Source: Leifsonia sp. Root1293
GTDB taxonomy: Bacteria; Actinomycetota; Actinomycetes; Actinomycetales; Microbacteriaceae
Length of the DNA stretch: 64,000 nucleotides
Assembly (NCBI RefSeq): GCF_001425325.1
Contig: NZ_LMEH01000002.1
Coordinates: 153,109 to 217,108 of the forward strand
Direction: 5' to 3'
The position numbers and the translations under genes are program-made. Shown one piece after another: positions 49,123-57,722 of the stretch (the first letter of the stretch is position 1; each line of letters opens with the position of its first letter). The notes beneath the pieces are model-generated. The model saw only the letters and a program-made list of their open reading frames with translations, did no database searches and was not told where the DNA came from.

Positions 49123-50436
49123 TCAGAGCGCGGCGTCGGCCTCGATCGCCGGGATCTGCGTCGCCGAGTCCATGAATCGGCGCACGTCGTCATCGACGAT
49201 GATGTCGCTGGGGCGCAGGGGACGCGTGAGGTAGAGCCCCTCGAGCCGGGTCAGTCTGCTCAAGGCGACGTAGGTCTGGCCGGGGCTGAACGCCCGCGGA
49301 CCGAGATCGACGATGGCGGTGTCGTAGCTGGCGCCCTGCGACTTGTGGATGGTGACGGCCCAGGCCAACCGCAACGGGAACTGCGTGAACTCCGCGACGA
49401 TGTCCTTCGAGAGCTTCTTGGTGGTGGCGTTGTAGGTGTACTTGAACTTCTCCCAGGTCGCCGGCTCCACGTGATGCACCTCGCCGTCGACCTCGACCTG
49501 CACGGTGTCGGTGATGCCCGTGACCACGCCGATGGTGCCGTTCACCCAGCGCGGCCCGCCGTCGATGGCCGAGTCGTTGCGCAGGAACATGACCTGGGCG
49601 CCCACCTTGAGCTCGAGCTTCAGGTCGGCCGGGTACGCGCGGCCGGCGAAGTCGCCGGAGATGTCGGCCTCGTTGGCCTGCGACTTGCCTCTCAGTCGGG
49701 CGAGGGCCGATGCGTTGATGCGGTTGACGGCGTCGTTGCGCGTCGCGAGCGTGATGGCGCCCTCCTCGGGCAGCGGCCTGCGCGCTCCCATGTAGTTGAG
49801 TCGTCCGCCCACCTCCGCCGTGACCTGGCCGTGCCGCACGGCGTTCAGCATGTGCCGGAACTCGGCGTCGTTCTGGCGGTGGATCTGCCCGAGTTCGAAG
49901 ATGCGCAGGTCGGCCTCCTGCCACACCTTGGCGTCGAAGAACCACATCGACCTGTAGTGGTCGGTGAAGTAGGCGCGCTCGTCGGCGTCTCCCGGCACCG
50001 GTGCCAGCTGGTACGGGTCGCCGAACAGCACCACCTGCACCCCGCCGAATGCCGTGAATGGCTTCTTGCGAGCCTGACGGAGGCTCCGGTCCATGGCGTC
50101 GATGAGGTCGGCGCTCACCATGCTCACCTCGTCGATGACCAGAGTGTCGATGGTGTTCAGCAGCTTGCGGGTGGCATCGTTCTGGTCGATGTCGTGGTCG
50201 GCGATGAGGCCGATCGGCAGCCGGAACAACGAGTGGATCGTCTGTCCGCCCACGTTGAGAGCTGCCACCCCGGTGGGCGCGGCGATGACGATCTGCTTCT
50301 CGGTGTGCCAGTTGAGGTGATTGAGCAGGGTCGATTTCCCCGTGCCGGCACGACCCGTCACGAAGACGTGGTCGCGGGTGGCCTCGATGGCCTCGAAGAC
50401 CGCGGCCTGCTCGGCCGACAGAGCGGGGACTGACAC
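49123..50436 (-). CDS. Pif1/RecD-like superfamily 1 DNA helicase
   Basis: A 437-residue helicase of the bacterial Pif1-like group: Walker A FVTGRAGTGKSTLLNHL, motif Ia APTGVAALNVGGQTIHSLF, Walker B LVIDEVSMVSADLIDAMDRSLR, motif III VVLFGDPYQLAPV, QIHRQ, and the SF1 C-terminal VTIHKSQGASYDTAIVDLG and YVALSRLTRLEGLYL. It unwinds 5'-3' and acts on G-quadruplex or R-loop DNA in eukaryotes. GTG 50436 has an AAAGG site. A full-length core with no extra domains. Confidence 0.92.
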   Translation of the reverse strand: MSVPALSAEQAAVFEAIEATRDHVFVTGRAGTGKSTLLNHLNWHTEKQIVIAAPTGVAALNVGGQTIHSLFRLPIGLIADHDIDQNDATRKLLNTIDTLVIDEVSMVSADLIDAMDRSLRQARKKPFTAFGGVQVVLFGDPYQLAPVPGDADERAYFTDHYRSMWFFDAKVWQEADLRIFELGQIHRQNDAEFRHMLNAVRHGQVTAEVGGRLNYMGARRPLPEEGAITLATRNDAVNRINASALARLRGKSQANEADISGDFAGRAYPADLKLELKVGAQVMFLRNDSAIDGGPRWVNGTIGVVTGITDTVQVEVDGEVHHVEPATWEKFKYTYNATTKKLSKDIVAEFTQFPLRLAWAVTIHKSQGASYDTAIVDLGPRAFSPGQTYVALSRLTRLEGLYLTRPLRPSDIIVDDDVRRFMDSATQIPAIEADAAL

Positions 50437-50513
50437 AGCGGCCTTTCACGACGGAGACGGTCATCCCACTGTACTGTCCGGGTCGCGTCGGGGCTCGGCG
50501 GCGAGGCCCACCA

Positions 50514-50519
50514 TAGAAT
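50514..50519 (+). promoter_or_regulatory. leaderless-type -10 element
   Basis: TAGAAT ends six bases before GTG 50526 in the 89-bp gap divergent to the helicase gene. Confidence 0.5.
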
Positions 50520-50525
50520 GACCAC

Positions 50526-51908
50526 GTGGAACCGGGGTGGGACGAGGAGCGCGACGGCGCGCCTGCATCCGCGCCCCCTCCTGAACCGGAGATCGCACCC
50601 GAGCCGACGCCGGCCTCCGATCCCGAGGCTCTCCCGGCCATCGTGCAGGGCCCGGAGCCGGAGCCGGCCCTCGTGCATCCCTCGGACGATCCGGACATCG
50701 AGCCGACCTCGGTTCCTGCGACGAGCCCTTTCGGCATCACCGTTCCCGTGCCGATCGTCTCGGACCGCGAACTGGGCATCGGGCACCACGGTGCCCACGC
50801 CGCCGGAGATCCGGGCCCCCGCCTCGGTGCCTACGTGGCCGGCACGGCCGTGTTGCCGGAGCCGGCATCCGTGACGACGCAGAGCCGGGTAACGAATCCC
50901 GCCGCGGCGGTGCTGCTCTGGCTGACCCTCGCCCTGCTCCTCATCGCTGCACTCCTCGCCACGGTCGGGTCGCTCAACCGCGGCATCTACAGTGCGGCCG
51001 GGTTCGTGGAGCAGTACCTCTCGGCCATCGAGGACGGCGACGCAAGCGCGGCTCTGTCCATGCCGGGGGTGCGTATCGCCCCGGAGGACCTCGCATCGGC
51101 CGGGCTGCCGCCGAAGTCCGCCGACACGCTGCTGCGCAGCTCGGTTCTGCGCGGACCGAGCTCGGTCGAGCTGGTGAGCGACACGAACGACGACGAGGGG
51201 CACCACAGTGTCACCTACCGGGTGAAGCTGGGCGGCACCACCGAGACGATGACCTTCGACGTCGAGCGCGCTGGAAGCTGGGGCGGGGTCTTCCACTCCT
51301 GGCGGTTCGCCACGAGCCCCATCTCCGCCCTCACCGTGACGGTGCTCCACGACGACACCTTCACCGTCAACGGGCTCACGCTCGACGCTCGCGCCCACGC
51401 GGCACCCGACGCCGCCCCGAGCTTCAACAACTCGGCCGACTACCTGGTGCTGGCGCCGGCCCTCTACGAGTTCAGCCGATCGTCGCTGCAGCTGGAGGCC
51501 AAGCCTCAGGACGTGACCGTGACGAAGGTCGGCACTCAGGATGTCTCCATCGACGTGCAGCCGACGCAGGCCTTCGTCGACGAGGTGCAGGCCGAGATCA
51601 ACGGATTCCTCGACCAGTGCGCCACCCAGAAGGTGCTGCAGCCCACGGGCTGCCCCTTCGGCACCGTGATCGACGACCGGGTCATCAGTGATCCGGTCTG
51701 GAGCATCGTGAGTTACCCCGAGGTGACCCTCACTCCGGATGACACGGCCTTCCAGATGCCGTCCACGCAGGGGATCGCGCACATCTCGGTCGGAGTGCAG
51801 TCGCTCTACGACGGCGAGGAGTCGACCGTCGAGCGCGACGAGGGCTACTCGATGGGCGCCACGGTCGTGATCGGGCCGGACGGCAACCTCAACATCCAGC
51901 TGCACTGA
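50526..51908 (+). CDS. bitopic membrane protein with large extracellular domain
   Basis: A 460-residue protein. Residues 1-125 are cytoplasmic, Pro/Glu/Ala-rich and disordered, followed by one membrane helix at about 127-150 (AAAVLLWLTLALLLIAALLATVG) and a ~310-residue extracellular part with the GFVEQYLSAIEDGDASAAL start of an NTF2-like/SCO-like domain and a beta-rich second half. Two cysteines (CATQKVLQPTGC) may pair. Similar anchored proteins occur in Microbacteriaceae without known function. GTG 50526 is six bases after TAGAAT. Confidence 0.8.
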   Translation: MEPGWDEERDGAPASAPPPEPEIAPEPTPASDPEALPAIVQGPEPEPALVHPSDDPDIEPTSVPATSPFGITVPVPIVSDRELGIGHHGAHAAGDPGPRLGAYVAGTAVLPEPASVTTQSRVTNPAAAVLLWLTLALLLIAALLATVGSLNRGIYSAAGFVEQYLSAIEDGDASAALSMPGVRIAPEDLASAGLPPKSADTLLRSSVLRGPSSVELVSDTNDDEGHHSVTYRVKLGGTTETMTFDVERAGSWGGVFHSWRFATSPISALTVTVLHDDTFTVNGLTLDARAHAAPDAAPSFNNSADYLVLAPALYEFSRSSLQLEAKPQDVTVTKVGTQDVSIDVQPTQAFVDEVQAEINGFLDQCATQKVLQPTGCPFGTVIDDRVISDPVWSIVSYPEVTLTPDDTAFQMPSTQGIAHISVGVQSLYDGEESTVERDEGYSMGATVVIGPDGNLNIQLH

Positions 51909-51920
51909 CCCCCCCCCGTC

Positions 51921-52216
51921 CGCTGATCGAGTAGCGCCGGACGCAGCCCCTCTCCGCCGATCGAGTAGCGCCGGACGCAGCCCCCTCCGCCGATCGAGTA
52001 GCGCCGGACGCAGTCCCTCCGCTGATCGAGTAGCGCCGGACGCAGCCCCCTCCGCCGATCGAGTAGCGCCGGACGCAGCCCCCTCCGCCGATCGAGTAGC
52101 GCCGGACGCAGTCCGACGCGTATCGAGATCACACCATCAGCGCACCCCGCACGGGAGCCACCCGTCCCGTGGTCTCGATACGCGTCCTCGCTTCGCTCGG
52201 TCGCTACTCGACCAGC
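51921..52216. repeat. REP family 1 array: six tandem heads and a facing unit
   Basis: GATCGAGTAGCGCCGGACGC starts six times at 51925, 51959, 51992, 52024, 52057 and 52090 (period 32-34). The sixth runs into the full tail GTCCGACGCGTATCGAGATC. A facing full unit (GGTCTCGATACGCGTCCTCG... CTACTCGACCAGCG) occupies 52170-52216. This fills the 317-bp gap between two convergent genes. There are no unique spacers, so it is not CRISPR. Confidence 0.93.
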
Positions 52217-52225
52217 GAGCCGACC

Positions 52226-54208
52226 TCAGCGAACCGACGTGTCCCGCTGCGCCATGGCCTCGAGGCGGGCGTTGTAGGCCTCGAGCTCGGCCTCGTTGGT
52301 GCGGTCGGCGTTGCGGTCGCGGCGCTTGGTCTCGCGCTCGTCGGCCCGGCTCCACTGGATGGCCACGGCGATGGCCAACGCCACCGTCGGGATCTCGCCC
52401 ACGCTCCACGCGATGCCACCGCCCAGCTGCTGGTCGGCGAGCGCATCCGTTCCCCAGCCCATCGCGCCGTACCAGTCGGCGAGAAGCAGCCCGGTGCCGG
52501 TCATGATCGCCAGACCGAAGAAGGCGTGGAACGCCATGGTGAGCAGGAGGAGCAGCAGCCTGAACGGGTACGGAAGCCTGTAGGGCACCGGGTCGATGCC
52601 GATGATGGACTGCACGAACAGGTAGCCGGTGAGCAGGAAGTGCCCCGTCATCCACTCGTGCCCGAGGTGGTCGGTGGTCGCCCAGCTGAACAGGGTCGTG
52701 TAGTAGAAGATCCAGAGGCTCGAGGCGAAGAGCACGGCCGCGACGATGGGATTGGCGATGACGCCGGCGAAGCGCGAGTGCACGGCGAGCATGATCCACT
52801 CGCGGCCGCCTCGGCTGCCGTCCTTGCGCGGGCGGATGCTCCGCAGGGCCAGGGTGACCGGGGCGCCGGGAACCAGCAGAACGGGCACGCCCATGGTGAG
52901 CACCATGTGGGCGAGCATGTGGGCGCTGAACAGGTACTGGCCGTACAGGTTCACGGCGCCGTTCGTCACGTAGAACAGCACCACGAGTCCGGCGAGCCAC
53001 GAGATGGTGCGGAAGACGGGCCACTTGTCGCCACGACGGTGCAGTCGCCAGACCCCGGCCAGGTAGAAGAACGCGCCGAAGGCGCAGGCCAGCACCCAGA
53101 GCAGGTCCCAGTTCCACTCCGTGAGGTAGCGGCTGCCCGTGAGCACCGGCGGCAGCGGCTCCCCGGTGAGCAGCTCGGCGGGGGTTCCGGCACCTGGTGG
53201 TGTCTCGGCGATCGGGGTAGCGGTGCGGGCCAACGCGGCAGCCAGACCGGCGGCGATGCCCATGAAGGCGAGCTCGACGACCACGATGCCCCAGAACCAG
53301 CCGCGGGCGCTGCCCGTGCCCTTCTCGGCCGAGCGGGCGATGCGTCCGATCGCGTAGCGACGCTGCACGGCTCCGAAGCATCCGAGAGCCAGGAGGGCGG
53401 CGATCTTGCCGAACACCAGAACCCCGTAGGGCGTGAGCAGGTTGTCGAAGGTGCCGATGCGCAGGGCGGCACTCACGTAGCCGGATGCCGCCACCACGAT
53501 GAAGCAGATGAGGGCGACGGTCGAGTACCGGCCGAGCACGACGACGAGGCGGCCGGGCTGCAGCTTCGTGCGCAGCAGCACGATGGTGAGCAGACCGCCC
53601 AGCCAGACCGCGGCGAACACCAGATGCAGGCCGAGCGCGATAATGGCGGCGTTGTGACCGGCGGTGCCTGCCGCGTGGCCCTGCTGCGCCATCGGAACCA
53701 GCGCGGCGATCGCGACGACGGTCACGAAGACCAGGGCCGTGTGGTTGCGCACGGCGAAGCACAGCACTGTCACCAGGGCGCCGATGAGGGTGGTGGCGAG
53801 CCAGGCCTGGCCCAGGGGGATCGCGGTGAGGAACTGGCTGAGCGTGGCTCCGAAGCGATCGTCGAGGGTCACCGGGGTGTTGGTGACCGAGAGGAAGGTG
53901 AGGAACCCGGTGGCTCCGGCCGCCACCGTGAAGACGCCGGCGGATGCGGCTGCCACGTCGAGCGCCCCATCGAACTCGTCCTCATCGGGACTCAGCGCCC
54001 AGCACACCAGCACGAGAGCGCCGATCATGCCGGCTGCACCGAGGTTCACGAGCAGCTTCGCGGCGGGAAGACCCCATCGCACGACGGCGCCCGGATCCTC
54101 CAGGGCCTGCGGTGCCGCTCCCCCGCCGTAGCCGAGGGCGGCGATGAGCGCGACCAGCGCTGCCGCCACGAGCACGGCGGGGCCGAGCACTCGGGCGGAT
54201 CGCTTCAC
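52226..54208 (-). CDS. CopD-CtaG fusion membrane protein (copper handling)
   Basis: A 660-residue polytopic protein. The N-terminal half (to about residue 320) resembles CopD copper-import permeases (QQGHAAGTAGHNAAIIALGLHLVFAAVWLGGL with conserved His). The C-terminal half is a caa3_CtaG-like cytochrome oxidase copper-assembly domain (FSAHMLAHMVLTMGVPVLLVPGAPVTLALR, GHEWMTGHFLLTGYLFVQSIIGIDP). Fused CopD-CtaG is common in actinobacteria. GTG 54208 is six bases after TAGACT on the minus strand. Copper delivery to an oxidase is likely. Confidence 0.92.
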   Translation of the reverse strand: MKRSARVLGPAVLVAAALVALIAALGYGGGAAPQALEDPGAVVRWGLPAAKLLVNLGAAGMIGALVLVCWALSPDEDEFDGALDVAAASAGVFTVAAGATGFLTFLSVTNTPVTLDDRFGATLSQFLTAIPLGQAWLATTLIGALVTVLCFAVRNHTALVFVTVVAIAALVPMAQQGHAAGTAGHNAAIIALGLHLVFAAVWLGGLLTIVLLRTKLQPGRLVVVLGRYSTVALICFIVVAASGYVSAALRIGTFDNLLTPYGVLVFGKIAALLALGCFGAVQRRYAIGRIARSAEKGTGSARGWFWGIVVVELAFMGIAAGLAAALARTATPIAETPPGAGTPAELLTGEPLPPVLTGSRYLTEWNWDLLWVLACAFGAFFYLAGVWRLHRRGDKWPVFRTISWLAGLVVLFYVTNGAVNLYGQYLFSAHMLAHMVLTMGVPVLLVPGAPVTLALRSIRPRKDGSRGGREWIMLAVHSRFAGVIANPIVAAVLFASSLWIFYYTTLFSWATTDHLGHEWMTGHFLLTGYLFVQSIIGIDPVPYRLPYPFRLLLLLLTMAFHAFFGLAIMTGTGLLLADWYGAMGWGTDALADQQLGGGIAWSVGEIPTVALAIAVAIQWSRADERETKRRDRNADRTNEAELEAYNARLEAMAQRDTSVR

Positions 54209-54214
54209 CTGACA

Positions 54215-54220
54215 AGTCTA
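54215..54220 (-). promoter_or_regulatory. leaderless-type -10 element
   Basis: TAGACT on the minus strand ends six bases before GTG 54208. Confidence 0.5.
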
Positions 54221-54262
54221 CGTTCCAGCTCCGGCCGATCCCTTCCGCTCAGCCCCCCGCTC

Positions 54263-54400
54263 CGCCGGTCGAGTAGCGACCGAGCGCAGCGAGGACGCGT
54301 ATCGAGACCACGTCGAGAACCGACCGCCATGTCGAGGAGCGCCGTCGTTGACGGATCTCGATACGCGTCGGACTGCGTCCGGCGCTACTCGATCAGCGGG
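54263..54400. repeat. REP family 1, two facing full units
   Basis: A forward unit (CCGGTCGAGTAGCGACCGAG...CGTATCGAGACCACG) faces an inverted unit (GATCTCGATACGCGTCGGAC...GCTACTCGATCAGCGG) with a diverged central segment. It lies between the CopD-CtaG 5' end and the HU terminator. Confidence 0.88.
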
Positions 54401-54415
54401 GCCGCCGGTTAACGA

Positions 54416-54449
54416 CGCGAGGGGCCCGGCCGAAGCCGGGCCCCTCGCG
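54416..54449 (-). terminator. intrinsic terminator of the HU gene
   Basis: Perfect 15-bp GC-rich stem (54416-54430 with 54435-54449) and CGAA loop, 15 bp past the HU stop, continuing on the minus strand into TCGTTAACC. Confidence 0.85.
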
Positions 54450-54464
54450 GGCGTGGTGCAGAGA

Positions 54465-54752
54465 CTACTTGGCAGCAGCCTTGAGCTTCGAACCAGCCGA
54501 AACCTTGACCGAGTAACCGGCAGCGATCTCGATGGTGGCGCCGGTCTGCGGGTTGCGGCCCGTGCGTGCAGCGCGGTGGGTGCGCTCGACAGCGAGCCAT
54601 CCCGGGATCGAGACCTTGACGTCGTTGCCGACCGACTCGGCGAGAGCGTCGAAGAAACCGCCGAGAACGCCGTCGACCGTGGCCTGGCTCTGACCCGTTG
54701 ACGCAGCGATCTTTGCGACGAGCTCGGTCTTGTTAAGCGACTTGTCAGCCAT
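54465..54752 (-). CDS. HU-family DNA-binding protein
   Basis: A 95-residue histone-like HU protein that bends and compacts DNA. MADKSLNKTELVAKIAASTGQ forms the helical base; VSIPGWLAVERTHRAARTGRNPQTGATIEI is the beta arm, whose TGRNPQTG tip is the DNA-contact segment. There is no long lysine-rich C-tail as in mycobacterial HupB. ATG 54752 has a GAGGAGG site. A strong intrinsic terminator follows the stop, as expected for an abundant protein. Confidence 0.96.
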   Translation of the reverse strand: MADKSLNKTELVAKIAASTGQSQATVDGVLGGFFDALAESVGNDVKVSIPGWLAVERTHRAARTGRNPQTGATIEIAAGYSVKVSAGSKLKAAAK

Positions 54753-55044
54753 TGAGTGTCCTCCTCGGACGTACATCTGCGTGCCGACTCGATTTCGAGC
54801 CGTACAGCTTTTCGAGATGGCGGGGTGGGCGCTTCCGCCTGCCCCTCTTGGTCGGATGACCGCCTCGAATGTAACAGAGATCCGCGAGATTCCGCGGATT
54901 TCGGGCCCGTATGGGCGTTCGCGACACGCGGAATCGGTCGCATTGGCCACATTCGTCTCTTCAGTCGCCCCCGGATGCGGCACATCGGGGTCGTTTCAGC
55001 GTCCACGCCGTCCGCCGGCATCCGCGGGTCGACCGTTAAACACC

Positions 55045-55079
55045 GAACGGGATGCCGATATGAAATCGGCATCCCGTTC
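55045..55079 (-). terminator. intrinsic terminator of the rpmB-rpmG-rpsN operon
   Basis: Perfect 15-bp stem (55045-55059 with 55065-55079) and ATGAA loop, 33 bp beyond the rpsN stop on the minus strand. Confidence 0.85.
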
Positions 55080-55112
55080 AGGATGTTCAGGCCATCAAGG
55101 CGAGAGTGGTTG

Positions 55113-55418
55113 CTACCAGCTCGACTTGGTGATGCCGGGCAGCTCGCCACGGTGTGCCATGTCACGGAAGCGGACGCGCGAGACGCCGAACTTCGTGAGG
55201 ACACCGCGGGGGCGGCCGTCGATGGCGTCGCGGCTGCGAACGCGGATGGGCGAAGCGTTGCGGGGAAGCTTCTGGAGGCCGACGCGAGCTGCCTCGCGCG
55301 ACTCGTCGGTTCCGTTGGGGTCGACGAGAGCCTTCTTCAGCTCGGCGCGCTTCGTGGCGTAGCGCGCGACGATGACCTTGCGCTGCTCGTTGCGGGCGAT
55401 CTTGCTCTTCTTAGCCAT
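55113..55418 (-). CDS. rpsN: 30S ribosomal protein S14 (zinc-independent type)
   Basis: A 101-residue uS14 of the long, cysteine-free type: [21 protein letters not shown], the [23 protein letters not shown] core and [28 protein letters not shown] end, all typical. The zinc-binding CxxC pairs of the short S14 are absent. The ATG lies four bases after the L33 stop with GAGGAG of the L33 end as ribosome site. It is the last gene of L28-L33-S14. Confidence 0.97.
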   Translation of the reverse strand: MAKKSKIARNEQRKVIVARYATKRAELKKALVDPNGTDESREAARVGLQKLPRNASPIRVRSRDAIDGRPRGVLTKFGVSRVRFRDMAHRGELPGITKSSW

Positions 55419-55422
55419 ATGT

Positions 55423-55590
55423 TTAGCGCTCCTCGCGGAAGTCGACGTGCTTGCGCACTACGGGGTCGTACTTCTTGAGCACGAGACGATCGGGGTTGTT
55501 GCGACGGTTCTTGCGGGTCACGTAGGTGTAACCGGTGCCTGCCGTCGAACGGAGCTTGATGATGGGACGGATGTCCTGCTGCTTTGCCAT
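55423..55590 (-). CDS. rpmG: 50S ribosomal protein L33 (zinc-independent type)
   Basis: A 55-residue bL33 ([20 protein letters not shown], then [20 protein letters not shown]). The two CxxC pairs of zinc-binding L33 are missing. Its ATG overlaps the TAA stop of rpmB by one base (TAATG), so the two are translationally coupled. Confidence 0.97.
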   Translation of the reverse strand: MAKQQDIRPIIKLRSTAGTGYTYVTRKNRRNNPDRLVLKKYDPVVRKHVDFREER

Positions 55591-55826
55591 TAGATCTTCA
55601 CCCCACGAGCGAGAATGTCCTTGACGACGGACTCGATGCCACGGGCGTCGATGACCTTGATGCCCTTGGCGCTGACGTTCAGGGTGACGCTACGGCGAAG
55701 CGACGGGACGTAGTACGTCTTGCGCTGCACGTTCGGGTCGAAACGACGCTTGGTGCGTCGGTGCGAGTGCGAGATGTTGTGACCGAAGCCGGGAACGGCT
55801 CCTGTCACCTGGCACACTGCTGCCAT
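55590..55826 (-). CDS. rpmB: 50S ribosomal protein L28
   Basis: A 78-residue bL28 with [34 protein letters not shown] and [18 protein letters not shown]. Only one cysteine (C5) remains of the zinc-binding set, so it is a cysteine-minus type. The ATG at 55826 has TTGGAGGAATCACA as ribosome site. Just upstream of that site the mRNA can form a GAGGGGC/GCCCCTC hairpin (55845-55862). It is first of the three-gene ribosomal operon. No Zur-box-like AT-rich palindrome is visible in the 223-bp upstream region. Confidence 0.97.
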   Translation of the reverse strand: MAAVCQVTGAVPGFGHNISHSHRRTKRRFDPNVQRKTYYVPSLRRSVTLNVSAKGIKVIDARGIESVVKDILARGVKI

Positions 55827-55844
55827 TGTGATTCCTCCAATACC

Positions 55845-55862
55845 GAGGGGCGGTTGCCCCTC
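55845..55862 (-). promoter_or_regulatory. hairpin in the rpmB 5' leader
   Basis: GAGGGGC and GCCCCTC around a 4-base loop, ending about 9 bp upstream of the GGAGG ribosome site of rpmB. It may tune translation; tentative. Confidence 0.4.
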
Positions 55863-56049
55863 CCAAGATCTCTTGTCGGCATGCGTTTCCCCCGGGTTCT
55901 TTCGAGTCGGGGAGGCGGCATACGAATCCAGGCGCTGAGATCACGCCTAGCCAAGGGGAGAGTCTACGCTATCGACGGCGTGTCGCGCAAAACGCGGTCG
56001 GCTTGGGAGTAGGAGGCATCCGTTCCGACGCCAGCTCCGAACTCCTCCC

Positions 56050-56988
56050 ATGATCGCAGAGCAGACCTCGACGGCCTACGCGCCGTTCGGCCTCGTCACG
56101 CACGCAGCCGACCTCGATCTCGAGACGCACACCGTGCACACCGCCATCGGGGAGCTGCGGGTGCAGACCGGCCGACGGGATCGGACCGACGAGACCGCCA
56201 CCCTGATGCTGCACGGTGCAGCCGGATCATGGACGACCTTCACTCCGCTGCTGCAGGCCGTCGAGCTGCGGGGCGACCGCGCTCTCGACAATCTCGTGAT
56301 CCCCGACCTCCCGGGGTGGGGTGCGAGCCCGTTTCCCTCGGATGCCGCCCACTTCACGATCGATCACGTGACGCGTGCCATCGCCACGGCGCTGCGCGGG
56401 CTGGGCTATGAGCGCTGGCGAATCGTCGGTCACTCGTTCGGCGCCACCCTGGCCCTGCATCTCGCGGCCACCGAGCCGCGCGCGACGACCGGACTCACCC
56501 TGGTGTCGCCGACGACGTTCGGGGTGTTCGATGCGATCCGGCATCCCTCAGCTGGCCTCGCCGCACTTCCCGCCTACGTGGGCATGCGCCAGGCCATGCG
56601 GATGCTCGACTGGCGCGAGGGGGCCGGCCGCGCCGTCGTGCGCGGGCTCGGCAGGGTCGGCTTCATGCGGGGCCTCGCCTCCCCGCTGTTCCGGCATCCC
56701 GGATACATCGACGGGTCGGTCTACGACGCTCTCGCCGAGGAGGTGCGCCCGCGGGCATTCACTCTGGCGTCGGATGCCGCAGGCGCCTACCCCGCGGAGG
56801 ACATCTGGCCGATGGTGACCTGCCCGGTCACCGCCCTTCGGGGTGAGCACGACGTCTTCCTCGCACGCGACGACCTCGAGCGACTGGGCGGGGTCGTGCC
56901 CCAGCTGTCGGCCCGAACCGTCGACGACACCGGGCACTTCGCGCACGTGGAGCGTCCGTTCGCGGTGTTGGACGCACTCGTGCGATGA
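56050..56988 (+). CDS. alpha/beta hydrolase
   Basis: A 312-residue alpha/beta hydrolase. MLHGAAGSWTTFTPLL is the oxyanion loop, VGHSFGATLALHLAA the nucleophile elbow, LRGEHDVFLARDDL carries the acid, and VDDTGHFAHVERPF the catalytic His. A cap domain lies between (about 165-240). It looks like the esterase/C-C hydrolase/haloalkane dehalogenase class; no substrate can be named. It is divergent from the ribosomal operon, and no Shine-Dalgarno is seen at ATG 56050. Confidence 0.85.
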   Translation: MIAEQTSTAYAPFGLVTHAADLDLETHTVHTAIGELRVQTGRRDRTDETATLMLHGAAGSWTTFTPLLQAVELRGDRALDNLVIPDLPGWGASPFPSDAAHFTIDHVTRAIATALRGLGYERWRIVGHSFGATLALHLAATEPRATTGLTLVSPTTFGVFDAIRHPSAGLAALPAYVGMRQAMRMLDWREGAGRAVVRGLGRVGFMRGLASPLFRHPGYIDGSVYDALAEEVRPRAFTLASDAAGAYPAEDIWPMVTCPVTALRGEHDVFLARDDLERLGGVVPQLSARTVDDTGHFAHVERPFAVLDALVR

Positions 56989-57006
56989 CCCGTGTCGACG
57001 CGCCGG

Positions 57007-57636
57007 TCAGTCCGATCCGCGACGGGACAGCAGTGCTGCCGTCAGGAAGCACGCAGCCCCGATCAGGGTTCCGAGGTTCGCCCAGAACAGGCTGAGGTAC
57101 GTGCCCGTCTCCGGAGTCACCCAGGCGCCGACAGCCGAGGCTGCGAAGGCAACGGATCCGACGGCATTCAGCCAGAGTCCGTGCCATGACCTGGCGTCGG
57201 GATCCCACAAGCGACCACGGTCGCGTGTCGCCACGACGGCGAGCCCGCTCGAGATCAGGAACAGGGCCGATCCGAATGCATCGGGCCGCCATCCTGCCCC
57301 GATCGCGTCGGGGTCGAGGAGAGCGCTGCGCAGCGCTTCGGCCGTGCTCACGTTGAAGAAGAGAGTTCCGAGGAACTGGGAGGCTGCAGCCCACCAGTCG
57401 AAGCGGTCGACAAGGTTCATGTGCCGCGGCAACACCTTGCGCCCGCTGAGGCTCAGCTGAACGAAGGCCGCCAGGGTGAAGAAGATGGAGCCCACGAAGA
57501 ACGTGACGTTCGTGACGACGGCTCCGACGGCCTCGGCGTACGGCGGCAGGGCCCCGATGAGGAACGCGAGGGAGCCGATCGCGAATCCCCACGCCTCGCG
57601 CCGCAGGCGTGTGGCGCGTGCTGGAGAACCCGTCAT
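57007..57636 (-). CDS. YrhK-like membrane protein
   Basis: A 209-residue integral membrane protein with six helices arranged as repeated helix pairs: GFAIGSLAFLIGALPPYAEAVGAVVTNVTFFVGSIFFTLAAFVQL is the best match to the YrhK domain, and SVAFAASAVGAWVTPETGTYLSLFWANLGTLIGAACFLTAALL is a second copy. ATG 57636 lies eight bases after TAGGGT on the minus strand. It is divergent from the gad operon. The function is unknown; YrhK proteins are often found in acid- or envelope-stress contexts. Confidence 0.8.
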   Translation of the reverse strand: MTGSPARATRLRREAWGFAIGSLAFLIGALPPYAEAVGAVVTNVTFFVGSIFFTLAAFVQLSLSGRKVLPRHMNLVDRFDWWAAASQFLGTLFFNVSTAEALRSALLDPDAIGAGWRPDAFGSALFLISSGLAVVATRDRGRLWDPDARSWHGLWLNAVGSVAFAASAVGAWVTPETGTYLSLFWANLGTLIGAACFLTAALLSRRGSD

Positions 57637-57722
57637 GGTTCCCGACCCTACCGCTCGGCAGAAACCTCCTTCCACCGGGGCAAACCGCCCGAGCTGGTCA
57701 CCCCGTCGACATCCCCGGACTG

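Noticed and set aside
51921-52130. CRISPR-like tandem repeat array
   Set aside because: The ~33-bp units are contiguous, with no unique spacers and no cas genes; they are REP head segments.
52169-54412. Open frame of about 747 codons antisense to the CopD-CtaG gene
   Set aside because: Gly/Glu/Asp/His/Arg-rich without hydrophobic core, a mirror of membrane-protein codons on the other strand.
55827-56049. Zur box upstream of rpmB
   Set aside because: I looked for an AT-rich palindrome of the actinobacterial Zur type and found none; only a GC-rich hairpin near the ribosome site.
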